Assembly: GCA_023663285.1 (NCBI GenBank)
Contig: JAMPHT010000018.1
Location: forward strand, 1 to 47,922
Reading direction: 5' to 3'
Length of the DNA stretch: 47,922 bases
Source of the DNA: Bacillota bacterium
GTDB lineage: Bacteria; Bacillota; Clostridia; Lachnospirales; Lachnospiraceae
The stretch's first letter is position 1. Every line of letters starts with the position of its first letter. The notes under the pieces were generated by a model that worked only from the letters and a program-made list of their open reading frames with translations, was not told the DNA's origin and made no database searches. Positions 23,139 to 31,208 of this stretch are shown here, piece after piece. Made by a program: the position numbers and the translations under genes.

Positions 23139-25250
23139 ATGTCGACAGACATTGGTATCAGCATGGGAGCAGACCGGAAGAAGGACTGGCAGATCAGATT
23201 GAAAAAGCTGGCGCTCTCCTATGAGACCGGCTGGGAGTACCTGCCGGAGAGTAAGGAGGCAGGAAGCGTCCTCACAGATATTTTCCTGGATATGGAGCTG
23301 GAGAACCAAAAGCGGTTCGACAGGATCTGGGAAAAGCAGGAGCGGGCATTTTTAAGCGCCGTGCCGGAGACAAAGGAAGAGCCGGGAAGATTGCAGACGG
23401 CCCTGTGGGTAAAAGCCACAGGCGAGAACGACGGTCAGTGGATAGAGGCGGACACACGGGCATATACCGTGACAGGGCAGGGAGCTTTGGTTGGTTTTCG
23501 CACGGTTTTTCCCCTGCGGCTCACCGCTGCCGGGCTGCGCTGGATCATCCGGCGCAGAGGACTTTTGACATGGCTGTGCTATCAGGAGGGAGACGCCTTT
23601 CCTGTCAGCCTTTCCCTCTCCCCGGACAGAGTGCTGGCCCGCCCGATGTTTCGATGGCGCTTTAGAAGGCTCTGCGACGGGCACGCCAGCTTTTTGTATA
23701 CAGTGGAATTTCGGGAGGGGGCGTCTCCGGAGACGAAGCCTCCGGGGACCTGGACCATCAGCGATGGGAGGAACAGCTATCCGGCAGTGTGGCAGCAGTC
23801 CTCAGGCGGGGCGTCCCTGGCGGGGGAATGTCCGGGATTTGCCGGGAACCTGGAGGGAGAGGTGTATGAGCTTCGGCTGGAGCTTTCAGCGGAAGAGACG
23901 CTGCCGGAGGAGTGGCTGAAGGCGCTGACGGGCCATATTATCCTGCGGGAGGAGGCAGCTTCCCTGGAGCCGGAGCTTTGCCTGACGGAGACCGGGCCCG
24001 GCGGCAGTGACAGGGTACTGCCCTTTGGCAGGGAACCGGAGACTGCCTCCTGCTTTTATCTGGCCTGTGACAGGGCTGCGGCGGGTGCTTCCGGGGAATT
24101 GACGCTGCAGCTTACGGAAGAATATGAGACAGAGGAGAAGAATCCGGAACCGGAGCCGAAGGAGTACAGGAAGCTGTATAAAAAGTATCCCTGGCTGCGG
24201 CAGACGGAGCAGGTGCAGGAATGGCGGGCGGAGGAAACTCTGTGGGAGTACTTCAACGGCAGGATGTGGCGCGCCCTGCCGGGCAGCGGGGACTGGAACA
24301 CGGGCTGCGGTTTAGAGGAGCCGGGGGAAAGGCAGTACCGTTTTTTTATCCCGGAGGATATCAGCCCCTGCTCGGTGGAGGGGGAAGAGCATCTTTATCT
24401 CCGCCTGCGGGTGGCAGGCGTCAGGGGCGCCTATTCCCCCTATTACCGGAAGCAGATCCCGGTACTGAAGGGTATCCGGTTTCTGACCCAAGGACATATG
24501 TTTGAGCCGGAGGAGCGGGAGACGCCGGATATCTGCGAGGCCGGGAAAGAGAGTGTGTATCTGGGCTTTGACAGGGAGGTTTTGCCGGACAACTGCTGGT
24601 ATAACGGAAAAGATCCGATTCGGTTCGGTCCGGAGCAGATAAAGGGGCAGGGAGAGCGGTATGGGAAAAAGGCATACTGGATAGAAATGTCTGTGGAAGA
24701 GGAGGAGCTGGCGGCTTTTCTGCCGAATCACACGGCGGTGCGGCAGGATGGGGCGGAGACAACGGAAGCCGGTCCGGAGCAGTTTCCGGAGGGGACGGTA
24801 TTCTATGTGGAAACGGGAAAAATGGGGGTGCTGGATGGGGTATCCGTCTCCGGTGCGCAGTATGACAGGGAGGGGGCCCCGATCCGGGACGAAAGGGAAA
24901 CGGCAGCCCACTTCTTTTCCCATTATGGCAGACTGCTGACAGTGACGGATCTGGAATTGCTGCTGCAGGAACGCTATCCCTTTTTTGCAGTGGAGACCTA
25001 TGCTTTCTGCGGTGAGAAGGACGAACCGGAGATAAGGGTGGTAATGGTTTCCCGGACGGAAGAGGGGACTGAGGGCAGACTGCAGGAGGTCAGCGGCTGG
25101 CTTTCGACAACGCTTCGGAGACTGGGGCCGCCGTGGCTGCAGAAGGCAAAGGTAAAGTGCAGCCTGTCCGACGGAACAGTTTCCGACGGAAAGGCGCAAA
25201 GGAAACAGGGTCGGCAGGAGGTGGATGATGGAGCTGTTGGAATTAGATAA
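23139..25250 (+). CDS. Baseplate J/gp6-like protein (Afp11-like)
   Basis: Protein of 703 residues. The N-terminal WEYLPESKEAGSVLTDIFLD, a long beta-rich middle and the C-terminal HYGRLLTVTDLELLLQERYP followed by EIRVVMVSRTEEG fit the wedge proteins of eCIS baseplates (gp6/gpJ-like). It pairs with the next gene, which shares the same N- and C-terminal plan. The start lacks a strong Shine-Dalgarno, but AGGAAGGCAG lies upstream. The 3' end overlaps the next gene by 23-26 bases in another frame. Confidence 0.85.
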   Translation: MSTDIGISMGADRKKDWQIRLKKLALSYETGWEYLPESKEAGSVLTDIFLDMELENQKRFDRIWEKQERAFLSAVPETKEEPGRLQTALWVKATGENDGQWIEADTRAYTVTGQGALVGFRTVFPLRLTAAGLRWIIRRRGLLTWLCYQEGDAFPVSLSLSPDRVLARPMFRWRFRRLCDGHASFLYTVEFREGASPETKPPGTWTISDGRNSYPAVWQQSSGGASLAGECPGFAGNLEGEVYELRLELSAEETLPEEWLKALTGHIILREEAASLEPELCLTETGPGGSDRVLPFGREPETASCFYLACDRAAAGASGELTLQLTEEYETEEKNPEPEPKEYRKLYKKYPWLRQTEQVQEWRAEETLWEYFNGRMWRALPGSGDWNTGCGLEEPGERQYRFFIPEDISPCSVEGEEHLYLRLRVAGVRGAYSPYYRKQIPVLKGIRFLTQGHMFEPEERETPDICEAGKESVYLGFDREVLPDNCWYNGKDPIRFGPEQIKGQGERYGKKAYWIEMSVEEEELAAFLPNHTAVRQDGAETTEAGPEQFPEGTVFYVETGKMGVLDGVSVSGAQYDREGAPIRDERETAAHFFSHYGRLLTVTDLELLLQERYPFFAVETYAFCGEKDEPEIRVVMVSRTEEGTEGRLQEVSGWLSTTLRRLGPPWLQKAKVKCSLSDGTVSDGKAQRKQGRQEVDDGAVGIR

Positions 25251-26946
25251 CAGCAGTTATTCTGATATATGGGAGAAGGTCAGGGAAAAGCTCAGGGAGC
25301 GTGCGGATTGGTGGAGCCACAGGGAGCTTTCGGATCCGGGCGTCACGCTGCTGGAAATGTGGGCGGTGCTCTGTGATATGCAGAGCTTTTATCTGGATCA
25401 GATGCAGGAGAGTCATTACCGCGGGTATCTGAAGCTGCTGGGTATCCCGCCGGATACGGGAAGCTGCGCACGGGTAATGATCCAGTTCTGGCAGGTGGCG
25501 GCGGACTGTATCCTTCCGGCGGGGACGAGACTGCTGGCAGATACTATGTCATTTGAGATCCCGGCGGAAATGGAGCTGACCGCCAACCGCATCTGCGGCC
25601 TGATCCGGGGAGCGGACGGCTATCGCGCATCAGCCATGCTGCTTTCACGAAAATTCAGGCTGGCGCTGAAAAAGTCAGAGTTCCTTTTCACTTTTGCGCT
25701 GGAAAAGCCGGTGCAGGCGGGACGCCGCTTTTTGTTCTTCGTGCTGGTGGATGAAAGGCGGAAGCGCAATCCGCCGATCCCCGAATTTTCCCTGGTGCGT
25801 CTTGCATGGGAATACCGGACAGCCCATGGATGGCGGGAGGCAAAGACACTGAAGGATGAGACTTACGGCCTGCTTTACAGCGGATGTGTCTGTCTGGAGA
25901 CTGACTATCCCATGACGGCCGGGGAGAATGGCAGATACGAGATACGCTGCAGGGTGGCGGAGGGGGAATACGATGAAATGCCTACCCTTTACAAGATCAG
26001 TCTGAACGCGGTGGAGGCGGTTCAGAAAGATACCCGGTGCTGTCAGGAGTACGGAGCGTTTTCGCAGGAATGTGGGAGGGCGGAGATGCAAAGCTATCTG
26101 GCAAAAACAGGGGAGATACGGGTGTTTGCGGAGCAGGGGGAAGGCTTTTGGAAGGAAATTACGGACAGGTGCCGGATCGAACCGCCGATCGCTGCAGAGG
26201 GGCAAAGTCGGTATGTATATTTTCAGGGGGATGCAAGGGTGAAATTTGTATGCTCCGGAGAGGGATTCGAGGAGGAGTACGGCCCATGCCCGATCGCCGG
26301 CGTCACCGGCCAGCGGATCCAGCTTCCCTGGAAAAATATTTTGCGGGACTCGGTGGAGCTGATGCTGGCCCAGGATGAGAGCGGGCTGTACAGGGAATAT
26401 CGGCGGACGGAGCCGGAGGAGATACGCGTCGACAACGCATGGCATTGGGATGAGCGGGAAAATGAGATCGTGCTGGGGGATGGCAGGCACGGAGACATTC
26501 CGCCGGCCTGCGAAAAGGGGCTTCTGCTGACTTCTCTTGCGCTTTTTGAAGGGGAACAGGGCAATGTGTCCATCGGCAGGGTCAGGCGGCTGGAGAAGAA
26601 GGAGCTGTTTCCCAAAATATCCTGCAGCAATCTTCTGGCAGGCGTGGGCGGCAGAACGCCCCAAAGCCCCTCGGAGCAGTTCAAAAGGGTGGGCGAGGCT
26701 CTTGGGCAGATAAACAGGATCGTGACAAAGGAGGATGCGGAGAAGCTGGCCGTGAGGACGCCGGGGCTGCGGGTGCGGTCTGCAAGGGCTCAGTGGCAGG
26801 ATAATAAGCTGAAGGTGACGATATTTCCCGGAGTATCCCTGGAAGAGTATTGCCGGGAGCAGTACAGAAAGGCGGCGGAACAGTATCTGGAGCAGTATCG
26901 GCTTGCCGGAATGGGGATCAGCGTGGAGACAGCGGAGGGGGAATAA
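25228..26946 (+). CDS. Baseplate J/gp47-like protein (Afp12-like)
   Basis: Protein of 572 residues. HRELSDPGVTLLEMWAVLCD and MQSFYLDQMQESHYRGYLKL are the conserved N-terminal J-like features. Later blocks include VLGDGRHGDIPPACEKGLLL, INRIVTKEDAEKLAVRTPGL and KVTIFPGV. It forms the wedge core with the preceding protein. Two in-frame ATG codons (25225 and 25228) follow AGGAGG; the second has better spacing. It ends two bases before the next gene's start. Confidence 0.9.
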   Translation: MELLELDNSSYSDIWEKVREKLRERADWWSHRELSDPGVTLLEMWAVLCDMQSFYLDQMQESHYRGYLKLLGIPPDTGSCARVMIQFWQVAADCILPAGTRLLADTMSFEIPAEMELTANRICGLIRGADGYRASAMLLSRKFRLALKKSEFLFTFALEKPVQAGRRFLFFVLVDERRKRNPPIPEFSLVRLAWEYRTAHGWREAKTLKDETYGLLYSGCVCLETDYPMTAGENGRYEIRCRVAEGEYDEMPTLYKISLNAVEAVQKDTRCCQEYGAFSQECGRAEMQSYLAKTGEIRVFAEQGEGFWKEITDRCRIEPPIAAEGQSRYVYFQGDARVKFVCSGEGFEEEYGPCPIAGVTGQRIQLPWKNILRDSVELMLAQDESGLYREYRRTEPEEIRVDNAWHWDERENEIVLGDGRHGDIPPACEKGLLLTSLALFEGEQGNVSIGRVRRLEKKELFPKISCSNLLAGVGGRTPQSPSEQFKRVGEALGQINRIVTKEDAEKLAVRTPGLRVRSARAQWQDNKLKVTIFPGVSLEEYCREQYRKAAEQYLEQYRLAGMGISVETAEGE

Positions 26947-26948
26947 GT

Positions 26949-27956
26949 ATGCCGGGTCAATGTCTTTCCGGAAAATATCTGTATAACTGTGGAGCCGACG
27001 AGGGCTTTTCGCGGAAGGAGAGCGGAGAGCTGTATCTGAAAGGAAGGAATGGCCGGGGTTATTTTGTCAGCCGCATCTATGACAGCGGCGTAAAGGGGAT
27101 GCAGTGGAACCGCCTCCTGCTGGACATTGAGAGAAATGCGGCGATACAGGTCCATGTCTGGCTGTTTGACGAGCGGGCGGAGGGAGAGCGGGCGGACAGG
27201 AGAAAAACGGTAAAGGAGCAGTACGACTATTTGCAGGAGCGGGCTCAATACCATTCTAATTACCGTGAGCTGCTGCTGTACGGGAAAGAGAAGGGCCGGG
27301 GGAGATTTGCCAGGCTGGCCGTGAGGATGTATCCCGGCGGCGGCAGCGGGGATATGGTGTTTCGGAGTTTTTCTCTGTCCTTCCCGAAGGAAAGCTTTAC
27401 AGGCTACCTGCCGGAGCTTTACCGGGGGAATGGGCAGCTTGAGCGTTTCCTGGCAGTACAGCAGAGTATTTATCTGGGGCTGGAGGCGAATATCGACGCC
27501 CTGGGGGAGGAGCTTGACTATGTAAACTGCAGCAGACAGCAGGTGGAAAGGCTGGCAGGCTGGATGGGCTGGGGGGAGCTTGTGTCACAGACGGATGAGG
27601 AAACACTGCGGAGGCTTCTGGAAACCGGTATCTTCCTGATCAGCAGGAAAGGCACCTGTGAGTATTATATTCGGCTCACCGAGATCCTCACCGGGGAGAA
27701 AGCGTTTATCGTGGAGGAGCCGGAGCGCTGCAGGGCCACGGTCCTGGTGCGCAGAAAGCCCGAAGCAGGAAAGGAAGAAGGGCTGGACTGGCTGCGCAGG
27801 AATATTCCCATAGGTATGGATATCCGGTTCCTGGTCCTGGATAAAACGGACAGACTGGACGGAATGTTCTTTCTGGATGTGACTGCCTGTCTGTCCCAAT
27901 ATGAATCGGAGCTTACTCCAGGGGGAGTGAAGATAGACGGCATCGTGCTGCTCTGA
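26949..27956 (+). CDS. Phage tail P2 gpI-like baseplate protein
   Basis: Protein of 335 residues, start ATG 26949. The second half has SFTGYLPELYRGNGQLERFL, LGLEANIDALGEEL, QVERLAGWMGWGELVSQTDE and SRKGTCEYYIRLTEILTG, the pattern of the tail domain known as TIGR02242, related to P2 gpI. The first half is beta-rich with an unusual basic insertion (ERADRRKTVKEQYDYLQERA). In contractile tails this family links the wedge to fibres. No fibre gene follows, so its partner may be the PGKLL/HGWG protein; that is an inference. Confidence 0.8.
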   Translation: MPGQCLSGKYLYNCGADEGFSRKESGELYLKGRNGRGYFVSRIYDSGVKGMQWNRLLLDIERNAAIQVHVWLFDERAEGERADRRKTVKEQYDYLQERAQYHSNYRELLLYGKEKGRGRFARLAVRMYPGGGSGDMVFRSFSLSFPKESFTGYLPELYRGNGQLERFLAVQQSIYLGLEANIDALGEELDYVNCSRQQVERLAGWMGWGELVSQTDEETLRRLLETGIFLISRKGTCEYYIRLTEILTGEKAFIVEEPERCRATVLVRRKPEAGKEEGLDWLRRNIPIGMDIRFLVLDKTDRLDGMFFLDVTACLSQYESELTPGGVKIDGIVLL

Positions 27957-28002
27957 AGGTCTGGCAGCCGGTTGGTCCAGCAGTATCATAACGGAGGGGT
28001 TT

Positions 28003-29958
28003 ATGGAGGGGTATCATTCCATAGAAGAACAGATGGAGGACTATGTGGAGGTCTTTCTGACGCTGCAGCAGAAGAAGGAGGATGCAGGAAGCCTTTTTCA
28101 GGAGGGGAAAAGACGCATTGAAGAAAGGGAGTATTTTTCGGAGGTTTTCCTGCCTTCTCTTTTCCTGAGGGAGAGATGCGGTCTGGCAGAGACGGAATAC
28201 TGGCTGGTAATGCTGGCTTTCTGTGGTGAGATCCAGGGCGGATTCAGTCGGGATATCGGGAAAGGACTTCACCTTCTGTCCCCGGTGCTGCCTGTGGATT
28301 TCAGGCTGCTTGGAAAGCTTTGCGACAGAGCGGGGATGCTGGGAGATATCTTAAGGCTGCCGGGAGAGGAAGGGGCGGGGCTGCTTTCCGCCCCGCTGGC
28401 TCTGGGGGCAGGGGCTTTTCGCTTTCTGTTGAACGGCAGCTTCCCGAAGGAGGAGGCGTACAGCCTTTCTTTGCCGGGGGAGGCAAGCGGCATCCTGCCT
28501 GACGGAAGCGGACAGCTTTCGACCGACGAGAGCAAGTGGATCCTGCCCGGCGGAGGTGAATACTCTCTGCCGTTACATAAGGCGGAACATGACAGGCTGA
28601 GTAAATACCTTTTCGGAGGGCCTTCCATGGCGGACCCGCCCAAGATCCTGCTAAGCGGAGCGAAAGGCTGCGGAAAGCATACGCTGGTGAAGCAGGTATG
28701 CGGGGAAGCGGGGCGGAGCGTGGTCTTTGTAAAGGTCTCCGGGCTTTTGCGGGAGACAGAGGGGAGCAGGCGGCGGATCATGCAGACCCTGCGTCTCATG
28801 TGCAGGCTGGCGGAGCCGGTGATCGTGCCGGAAATGGCCAGGACAGAAGATATGGCGGAGGACGGGATGACAGACGTAAGGGCGGAGCAATGGAAAGATC
28901 TGCCCCTGATCTTTCTTGCGGAGAGCAGCCGGGAGGCGGAGTGTGTCGGAGGGCTTGCGGATGTGCGTATCGATCTGCCGGAGACGCTGTCCGGGGAAGA
29001 GGTGCGGCTCATGCTGGAGAGCCGGATCCCGAAGGAAGAGCGCAGGGAGTGGCAGGAGACGCTTCTGGGGCGATACCGGTTCTCTGTGGGGGAGCTTAAG
29101 AGAAAGCTGAAGGCTGTGAGTATCCTGGCGGCGGAAAAGCAGCTGACGCTGGGAGATATGGCACCCTGGGAGGAGGGACTGAAGGAGCACAGCATGGATT
29201 CCGGGTTGGGGAAGCTGATAGAGAGCAGATACACGTTGGATGACATTGTACTGCCGCGGGAATGTAGAGAACAGCTTGAGACGGTGATGAGGCTGGCGAG
29301 AGGCTGGGAGGGGGAGCAGGGGCTGCTGCTGTTGTTCCACGGCAGCTCCGGGACGGGCAAGACCATGGCCGCCTCCGCCCTGGCGGGGGAACTGAAGCTT
29401 CCCCTTTTTAAGGTGGATCTGTCCCGGATATTTGACAAATATATAGGCGAGACGGAAAAGCATCTGGATGAGATATTCCGGGTGGCAAGACGGGGGCGGG
29501 GGCTGCTTTTTTTCGACGAGGCGGATGCGCTGTTCGGCAGACGCACGGAATCAAAGGATGCTCACGACAGATATGCCAATATCTCCACGGCTTATCTGCT
29601 TCAGCGGATAGAGGAATATGACGGGATCGTGGTCCTGGCCACCAACCTGTTGGATCATTTTGACGACGCCTTTGTCAGGCGGATCCGGTTTGTCATCCGG
29701 TTCCGAAATCCGGACAGGGAGGACAGGGAGCGAATGTGGAAAAAGGTCTTATGGGAGCCGATGGCGGTGGCGGAGGATGTCTCTGCGGCGGAGCTTGTCC
29801 GGGCGGCGGACTTAAGTCCCGCCAGGATCAAGGCTGCGGCCCAGGTTGCGGGACTGCTGGCAGGCTGCGGCGGCAGCGAGACCGTCACCAGAGAGCATAT
29901 CAGGAAAGCGCTGGAGCTGGAGGCCGGGAAGGATGAGACGGCGTTGAGAGGATTTTGA
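28003..29958 (+). CDS. AAA+ ATPase of eCIS (Afp15-like), first AAA domain degenerate
   Basis: Protein of 651 residues with the two-AAA layout of Afp15/Pvc15. The first AAA domain has a Walker A-like SGAKGCGKHTLV where H226 replaces the usual Ser/Thr, and its Walker B region reads LIFLAES without the DE pair, so it is probably inactive. The second is intact: GSSGTGKT (from residue 447), KYIGETEKHLDEIF, LLFFDEADALFG (D505, E506) and ATNLLDHFDDAFVRRI with arginine fingers. It is thought to act in particle assembly or effector loading. ACGGAGGGG precedes ATG 28003. Confidence 0.93.
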   Translation: MEGYHSIEEQMEDYVEVFLTLQQKKEDAGSLFQEGKRRIEEREYFSEVFLPSLFLRERCGLAETEYWLVMLAFCGEIQGGFSRDIGKGLHLLSPVLPVDFRLLGKLCDRAGMLGDILRLPGEEGAGLLSAPLALGAGAFRFLLNGSFPKEEAYSLSLPGEASGILPDGSGQLSTDESKWILPGGGEYSLPLHKAEHDRLSKYLFGGPSMADPPKILLSGAKGCGKHTLVKQVCGEAGRSVVFVKVSGLLRETEGSRRRIMQTLRLMCRLAEPVIVPEMARTEDMAEDGMTDVRAEQWKDLPLIFLAESSREAECVGGLADVRIDLPETLSGEEVRLMLESRIPKEERREWQETLLGRYRFSVGELKRKLKAVSILAAEKQLTLGDMAPWEEGLKEHSMDSGLGKLIESRYTLDDIVLPRECREQLETVMRLARGWEGEQGLLLLFHGSSGTGKTMAASALAGELKLPLFKVDLSRIFDKYIGETEKHLDEIFRVARRGRGLLFFDEADALFGRRTESKDAHDRYANISTAYLLQRIEEYDGIVVLATNLLDHFDDAFVRRIRFVIRFRNPDREDRERMWKKVLWEPMAVAEDVSAAELVRAADLSPARIKAAAQVAGLLAGCGGSETVTREHIRKALELEAGKDETALRGF

Positions 29959-30003
29959 AAAACGCAGGATGACGGGTTGTAATTACAGGTGAGGGGGAAT
30001 AAA

Positions 30004-30840
30004 ATGATATTTGCGAACACAAAACAGGAGAGGGAGCACAAAAAGACAAAGGCTCCGTCCGGCTCCACGGGGATCCCTGGGGCGGTGCAGGCGAAGTTTG
30101 AGACGGCTTCCGGACTGTCCTTTGAGGACGTCAGGGTGCATTATGACTCGCCCCGCCCGGCACAGCTTGGAGCGTATGCTTACACGCAGGGCAGTCAGGT
30201 GTATATCGGCCCCGGACAGGAGCGGTATCTGGAGCATGAGCTGGGTCATGTGATCCAGCAGAAGCGGGGGATCGTAAAGGCGGACGGATACATAAACGGT
30301 GTGCCTGTGAACCGGGATCCGGGATTGGAGAGGGCGGCGGAGCTGGGGGCGGCCCAGCCGGTGCAGGGGTTCTGGGCAGGAATGGCCGGAGTGGTGCAGA
30401 TGGCGCCGCCGGGAGAAGAGGAGGAAGAGGAAGAGGCGGCCCCGGCGCCTGCCGCTCCTGTTCCGGCTCCGGTCCAGGCCCCGGCTCCGCTTGCAGTGGA
30501 TCTGGCGCAGGCCCTTGCCGTGATGCCGACAGACGGAGCAGGAATGGATTGTGATACTGTTTTGCGGCAGGCGCGGGCGTACCTTGGGCCGGGATATGTG
30601 GAGCCGGATCCGGGCAGGCATAAGGGGCGTTATGTGTCCGCTGACGGGCGCAGGGTTGTCAGAATGGGGGAAAACGACATTTTTGGGAGACACGGCGGAG
30701 GCCGCCATGTCAATTTTGAGTTCCTGGAACCTAATCCGGCCAGGCCGGGAAAAATGAGAGTGGCTGCGGATCACCATGTATTTTTGCCAAAAGCGGAAGT
30801 TATTTCAGATGAGAATCTGCAAGGAATAATGATTTTATAG
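30004..30840 (+). CDS. DUF4157 eCIS effector with C-terminal toxin-like domain
   Basis: Protein of 278 residues; ATG 30004 follows AGGGGG. Residues 24-90 form a DUF4157 domain (GIPGAVQAKFETASGLSFED, AYTQGSQVYIGPG) with the zinc-protease motif H78-E-L-G-H82 and QQKRG. DUF4157 marks cargo of eCIS particles. A Glu tract and a Pro/Ala linker (residues 138-165) separate it from a C-terminal domain (about 195-265) with DGRRVVRMGENDIF, HVNFEF and DHHVF. That block resembles C-terminal domains of polymorphic toxins that I cannot name. The Imm32-like gene directly downstream supports a toxin identity. Confidence 0.8.
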   Translation: MIFANTKQEREHKKTKAPSGSTGIPGAVQAKFETASGLSFEDVRVHYDSPRPAQLGAYAYTQGSQVYIGPGQERYLEHELGHVIQQKRGIVKADGYINGVPVNRDPGLERAAELGAAQPVQGFWAGMAGVVQMAPPGEEEEEEEAAPAPAAPVPAPVQAPAPLAVDLAQALAVMPTDGAGMDCDTVLRQARAYLGPGYVEPDPGRHKGRYVSADGRRVVRMGENDIFGRHGGGRHVNFEFLEPNPARPGKMRVAADHHVFLPKAEVISDENLQGIMIL

Positions 30841-30859
30841 TGTGAGGAGGATCAGGCTT

Positions 30860-31120
30860 ATGAGAATGGAAATTGAACTGGAGGATTACAGCAGAGAAAA
30901 GGGAATCGGGCTGAAGTGGGAAAACGGGTTCTGTATCGAGGTGAAAGCGGAGGATGGCGCAGTCCTGCTGTCGGCCAATAAAGAGGGATTGATCTCTCTG
31001 GCAAATCATTTATTGGCGCTTTCGCAGGACGAGGCGCCGGCGGGGACTCACATCCATCTGGATGAATATAATTCCCTGGAAGAAGGCTCTGACGAATTGA
31101 TAATCGAGAAGGTGGTATGA
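30860..31120 (+). CDS. Imm32-like immunity protein
   Basis: Protein of 86 residues; ATG 30860 follows AGGAGG by nine bases, 20 bases after the effector. The core LSANKEGLISLANHLLAL and GTHIHLDEYNSLEEGSDELI resembles the Imm32 immunity family, which is found beside polymorphic toxin genes. It is small, acidic and soluble, so it probably binds and blocks the neighbouring toxin in the cytoplasm. A cognate immunity gene is not expected for an injection system aimed only at eukaryotes. The family assignment is from pattern memory. Confidence 0.72.
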   Translation: MRMEIELEDYSREKGIGLKWENGFCIEVKAEDGAVLLSANKEGLISLANHLLALSQDEAPAGTHIHLDEYNSLEEGSDELIIEKVV

Positions 31121-31126
31121 CGCAGG

Positions 31127-31159
31127 AATAGTTTTGCGGTTTAAAACCGCAAAACTATT
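31127..31159. promoter_or_regulatory. 16-bp perfect palindrome, likely operator
   Basis: AATAGTTTTGCGGTTT (31127-31142) pairs perfectly with its complement (31144-31159) around a single base. It ends inside the -35 hexamer of the downstream promoter. The TTTTGCGG element recurs at 31173-31180. It could alternatively act as a stop for the toxin-immunity transcript, but no T-tract follows. Confidence 0.75.
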
Positions 31160-31186
31160 GCATAAAGTATATTTTTGCGGCATAAT
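31158..31186 (+). promoter_or_regulatory. Promoter of the DUF4143 ATPase
   Basis: TTGCAT (31158-31163) and CATAAT (31181-31186) lie 17 bases apart, just after the palindrome. ATAAGGAGG precedes the gene. Confidence 0.6.
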
Positions 31187-31208
31187 ATACACATAAGGAG
31201 GAAGCATC

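Noticed and set aside
28269-29546. Minus-strand open frame of 425 codons opposite the AAA+ ATPase
   Set aside because: Ser/Pro/Arg-rich shadow of a high-GC coding region; the plus strand has intact AAA+ motifs.
13051-31120. Prophage
   Set aside because: Tail-like genes are complete but no capsid, terminase, portal, integrase or lysis gene is seen, and DUF4255, AAA+ and DUF4157 genes mark an eCIS.
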